64,000 bases of DNA from Niastella soli (lineage in GTDB: Bacteria > Bacteroidota > Bacteroidia > Chitinophagales > Chitinophagaceae), in the NCBI RefSeq assembly GCF_017742245.1, contig NZ_JAGHKO010000001.1, positions 2,447,061-2,511,060 on the forward strand. The letters are read 5' to 3'. Below are positions 61,052 to 64,000 of this stretch, piece after piece (positions within the stretch are counted from its first letter, which is position 1; every line of letters begins with the position of its first letter). The position numbers were made by a program, and so were the translations under genes. The notes below the pieces were generated by a model. The model did no database searches and was not told the origin of the DNA. It saw only the letters and a list, made by a program, of their open reading frames with translations.

Positions 61052-62515
61052 ATGAGATTTAGGAAAGGCTTTATTACGATCGCCATAGGAGCATTGGTTT
61101 CTCTTGGCTTTTTAACGCCACGAGGCAAAAAAATAGATCCACCGGCGCCGGTAGGTCCTGTGCCTACGGCAAGCCAACTGGCCTGGCAACAAATGGAGAC
61201 CAATGCCTTTGTACATTTTACCATTAATACATTTACAGATCGCGAATGGGGATTAGGCAGTGAAAGTCCAAAACTATTTAACCCCAGCGCTACCGATGCC
61301 ATGCAATGGGCACGCGTGTTAAAAGAAACCGGGTTCAAACAAATGATCCTTACCTGTAAACACCACGACGGATTTTGTTTGTGGCCCACCAAATACACAG
61401 AACATTCAATAAAGAACAGTCCGTATAAAAACGGCAAAGGCGACATTGTAAAAGAAGCATCCGATGCCTGTAAAAAATATGGATTGAAGTTTGGTGTTTA
61501 CCTATCTCCCTGGGACAGGAACCGGGCAGACTATGGCACCCCGGAATACATCACTTATTATCGCAATCAGCTAAAGGAATTGTTCACCAACTACGGGCCG
61601 GTGACAGAAATGTGGTTCGATGGCGCCAATGGTGGAGAGGGCTATTATGGCGGCGCCAATGAAAAAAGGAAGATCGACGGCAGGACCTATTATGACTGGC
61701 CAACTACATTAGCGATGGTTCGGCAAATACAACCTAATGTTATTTTCTTTAGCGATGCAGGACCGGGTGTGCGTTGGGTTGGCAATGAAAGAGGAGAAGC
61801 TGGTGAAACAAACTGGAATACCATAACTCCGGATACTTTGTATGCTGGTAAAGCAGGGATTGAAAAATTATTGAACGAAGGTGCTGAAGATGGTACCCAA
61901 TGGATCCCGGCAGAAGTAGATGTATCCATCAGACCTGGCTGGTTCTATCACAAAAAGGAAGATTCACTGGTGAAAACACCTGAGCAGCTTTTTAATATTT
62001 ACCTCACTTCGGTAGGCCGTGGTTCGGTATTGTTGTTAAATGTACCACCCGATCAACGGGGTCTTTTTAATGAAAAAGATATAAAAGCCCTGTATGGCTT
62101 TCGCAATCTGCTGAACCGCGAATTAGGCAAAAGCAAAGCATTGGGCGGCACCGCAACGGCCAGTAATTACCGTGGAAAAGAAAGTGCATACGCTGCTGCC
62201 AATGTTATAGATAACAATCCCGATACCTATTGGGCAACAGATGACGGGGTGACCACTGCCTCCCTGGAAATAAATACCGGCAAACTGCAAACCATTAAAT
62301 ATGTGATGCTGCAGGAATATATCAAACTGGGACAACGGATAAAATCATTTACGGTGGAAGTGCAGAATAATGAAGGCTGGCAACAGGTGGCAGCTGGTAC
62401 CACCATCGGGTATAAACGTATTTTAAAACTTACCCCCGTAAAAGCCGGCAAGGTGCGGATAAATATCACCGCTTCAAAAGCCTGTCCGGTTATTTCCAAT
62501 GTAGCCATTTATTAA
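61052..62515 (+). CDS. GH29 alpha-L-fucosidase (B-like) with carbohydrate-binding tail
   Basis: 487 residues with an N-terminal hydrophobic signal (FITIAIGALVSLGF). Catalytic barrel: QMETNAFVHFTINTFTDREWG, MILTCKHHDGFCLWPTKYTEHS, nucleophile Asp190 in VTEMWFDGANGG, and a probable acid/base region IPAEVDVSIRPGWF. Residues about 370-487 are an F5/8-type-C-like sandwich (IDNNPDTYWATDDGVTTASLEINTG). The shorter loops and WFDGANG match B-type GH29 enzymes specific for branched alpha-1,3/1,4-fucose. Together with the first GH29 and GH35 it would strip fucosylated galactose/GlcNAc structures. Confidence 0.92.
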   Translation: MRFRKGFITIAIGALVSLGFLTPRGKKIDPPAPVGPVPTASQLAWQQMETNAFVHFTINTFTDREWGLGSESPKLFNPSATDAMQWARVLKETGFKQMILTCKHHDGFCLWPTKYTEHSIKNSPYKNGKGDIVKEASDACKKYGLKFGVYLSPWDRNRADYGTPEYITYYRNQLKELFTNYGPVTEMWFDGANGGEGYYGGANEKRKIDGRTYYDWPTTLAMVRQIQPNVIFFSDAGPGVRWVGNERGEAGETNWNTITPDTLYAGKAGIEKLLNEGAEDGTQWIPAEVDVSIRPGWFYHKKEDSLVKTPEQLFNIYLTSVGRGSVLLLNVPPDQRGLFNEKDIKALYGFRNLLNRELGKSKALGGTATASNYRGKESAYAAANVIDNNPDTYWATDDGVTTASLEINTGKLQTIKYVMLQEYIKLGQRIKSFTVEVQNNEGWQQVAAGTTIGYKRILKLTPVKAGKVRINITASKACPVISNVAIY

Positions 62516-62546
62516 TAACAATTACAAACAATAGTAGCGGCATATT

Positions 62547-64000
62547 ATGGGCAAAAGCAACTGGTTGCTGAGTAGTTTGTTAGGCATCTTGTTCACAGGA
62601 ACTGTTACAGCGCAGGGAAGTCATTCATTTGAAATAAAGGATGGACAATTTATATACGATAACAAACCGGTCCAAATACATTCGGGTGAAATGCACTATG
62701 CCCGTATTCCGGCGCCCTATTGGCGGCATCGGTTACAAATGATAAAAGCAATGGGACTGAACACGGTGGCTACCTATGTGTTCTGGAACTATCACAACCC
62801 TTCACCAGGTGTATGGGATTTCACCACCGGTAGCCATAACATCAGGGAATTTTTACGTATTGCCAAAGAAGAAGGCATGTTTGTAATTCTTAGGCCAGGT
62901 CCGTATGCCTGTGCTGAATGGGAATTTGGTGGGTATCCCTGGTGGTTATTGAAAGACACCAACCTGGTGATAAGGTCGTACAACCAACCTTTTTTAGATT
63001 CCTGCAAAACATACATTAATAAACTGGCTGCGCAGGTAAAAGACCAGTTGGTAAGCAACGGCGGCCCCATTATTATGGTGCAGGTGGAAAATGAGTTTGG
63101 TTCCTATGTTGCGCAAAGAAAAGACATTCCGCTGGCGGAGCACCGCCGTTATAATGAAGCCATTCATCAATTATTGATCAGGTCCGGGTTAACCGGCCCG
63201 TTTTTTACATCAGATGGGAGCTGGTTGTTTGATGGTGGTTCTATACCTGGAGTCTTACCTGCCGCAAATGGCGAAGACAATGTTGAGAACCTGAAAAAAG
63301 AGGTGAACAAATACCATAACAACCAGGGGCCGTATATGGTGGCGGAATATTATCCCGGCTGGTTGCATCATTGGACGGAACCCTTTCCTAACATTCCAAC
63401 CAAACAGGTTACTGAGCAGATAAAAAAATACCTTACAAACGACGTAAATTTCAATGTATACATGGTACATGGCGGTACCAACTTTGCATTTACTTCGGGC
63501 GCCAATTACGACAAAGACCATGATATACAACCTGACCTCACCAGTTACGATTACGATGCGCCTATTACCGAAGCAGGCTGGGCATCCGCCAAATATCTGG
63601 CTGTGCGGGAGTTGATGAAACAATATGTAAAATACCCCGTGTCTGACATCCCTGCCCAAATACCCGTAATCACCCTGCCGCCCATTCAGTTAAACAGGTC
63701 GATGGATGTATTTGACTGGAAAAAGACATTGAAACCTGTTGTGGCAGATACCCCTTTAACCTTTGAGACGCTGAACCAGGGACATGGTTATGTGCTGTAT
63801 AGTAAACGATTCAACCAACCCATGCAGGGAACTTTACAAATAAAAGGATTGCGTGACTATGCCGTAGTATATGTAAATGGAAAGAAAGTAGCCCTGCTTG
63901 ATCGCGTGAAAAAGCAATACACGGCAACAATAGCTATTCCTGCCAATGGCATACTGGATATACTGGTTGAAAATATGGGCCGCATCAATTATGGCAGCGA
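62547..64000 (+). CDS. GH35 beta-galactosidase, 3' end outside the window
   Basis: Open from ATG 62547 to the window end (484 codons visible). Signal peptide (cleavage near VTA-Q), then the GH35 barrel: GEMHYARIPAPYWRHRLQMIKAMGLNTVATYVFWNYHNP, RPGPYACAEWEFGGYPWWL, acid/base Glu183 in VQVENEFGS, nucleophile Glu267 in MVAEYYPGW, HGGTNFAFTSGANY. Releases terminal beta-galactose. The visible C-terminal part is entering the jelly-roll domains (GYVLYSKRF). Usual length is about 600 to 780, so 100 or more residues are missing. It is 31 bases after the second GH29 and cotranscribed. Confidence 0.95.
   Translation, partial: MGKSNWLLSSLLGILFTGTVTAQGSHSFEIKDGQFIYDNKPVQIHSGEMHYARIPAPYWRHRLQMIKAMGLNTVATYVFWNYHNPSPGVWDFTTGSHNIREFLRIAKEEGMFVILRPGPYACAEWEFGGYPWWLLKDTNLVIRSYNQPFLDSCKTYINKLAAQVKDQLVSNGGPIIMVQVENEFGSYVAQRKDIPLAEHRRYNEAIHQLLIRSGLTGPFFTSDGSWLFDGGSIPGVLPAANGEDNVENLKKEVNKYHNNQGPYMVAEYYPGWLHHWTEPFPNIPTKQVTEQIKKYLTNDVNFNVYMVHGGTNFAFTSGANYDKDHDIQPDLTSYDYDAPITEAGWASAKYLAVRELMKQYVKYPVSDIPAQIPVITLPPIQLNRSMDVFDWKKTLKPVVADTPLTFETLNQGHGYVLYSKRFNQPMQGTLQIKGLRDYAVVYVNGKKVALLDRVKKQYTATIAIPANGILDILVENMGRINYGS

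Overview
The window looks like a chromosomal segment of a free-living, glycan-degrading Bacteroidota, most likely of the Chitinophagaceae type. The evidence is two SusC/SusD pairs, LytS/LytTR and hybrid-free two-component genes, YceI and PepSY-like secreted proteins, TAnnTTTG-type -7 promoter boxes and many Sec signal peptides ending in AQ. The genus call is inference. No tRNA, rRNA, CRISPR array, prophage or transposase was recognised.

Layout. 1-2464: end of a respiratory complex I operon (nuoM end, nuoN, a small protein) closed by a bidirectional terminator. 2483-8046: secreted proteins on the minus strand, a MocR-type regulator with two matching operator-like inverted repeats, and a 38-residue membrane protein. 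8199-15655: LytS/LytTR pair, universal stress protein, an OmpR-type two-component pair and a large TPR protein. 15656-16697: non-coding, with a candidate small RNA and a perfect palindrome. 16698-21962 (locus A): exported RidA, exported SelA-like PLP enzyme, exported amidohydrolase, exported RraA-like protein and an SBF-family transporter. 22092-25106: HxlR/DsbA pair, two YceI proteins and a membrane protein. 25454-35869: a probable polyphosphate-associated operon (HD-PycTM fusion, PPK1, SdiA-regulated-type lipoprotein, kinase-like/beta-barrel fusion, GAF protein, LpxR-like protein). 36241-42520: a ROK regulator with an enzyme-free SusC/SusD pair. 42645-44009: rmuC. 44270-57102 (locus B): DeoR regulator, SusC/SusD, GH20 hexosaminidase, GntP permease, RidA, PfkB kinase, dipeptidase. 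57570-59096: glycosyltransferase and coiled-coil partner. 59505-64000: two GH29 fucosidases and a GH35 beta-galactosidase running off the end.

The main synthesis is that loci A and B, 29 kb apart, carry almost the same 21-bp palindrome upstream (19 of 21 positions identical; AATTGCAAAT, one base, then ATTTGCARTT). A further weaker copy lies between the DeoR gene and its SusC. Together they would form one regulon: glycan import and GlcNAc release (SusCD, GH20), acid uptake (GntP), deacetylation (amidohydrolase), PLP-dependent ammonia elimination (SelA-like) with RidA clean-up, and KDG-type phosphorylation (PfkB). This resembles oxidised amino-sugar (glucosaminate) catabolism, but in locus A all four enzymes carry export signals, two of them twin-arginine-like, so much of it may run in the periplasm. 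Function and substrate are inference; the shared palindrome and the signal peptides are visible in the sequence.
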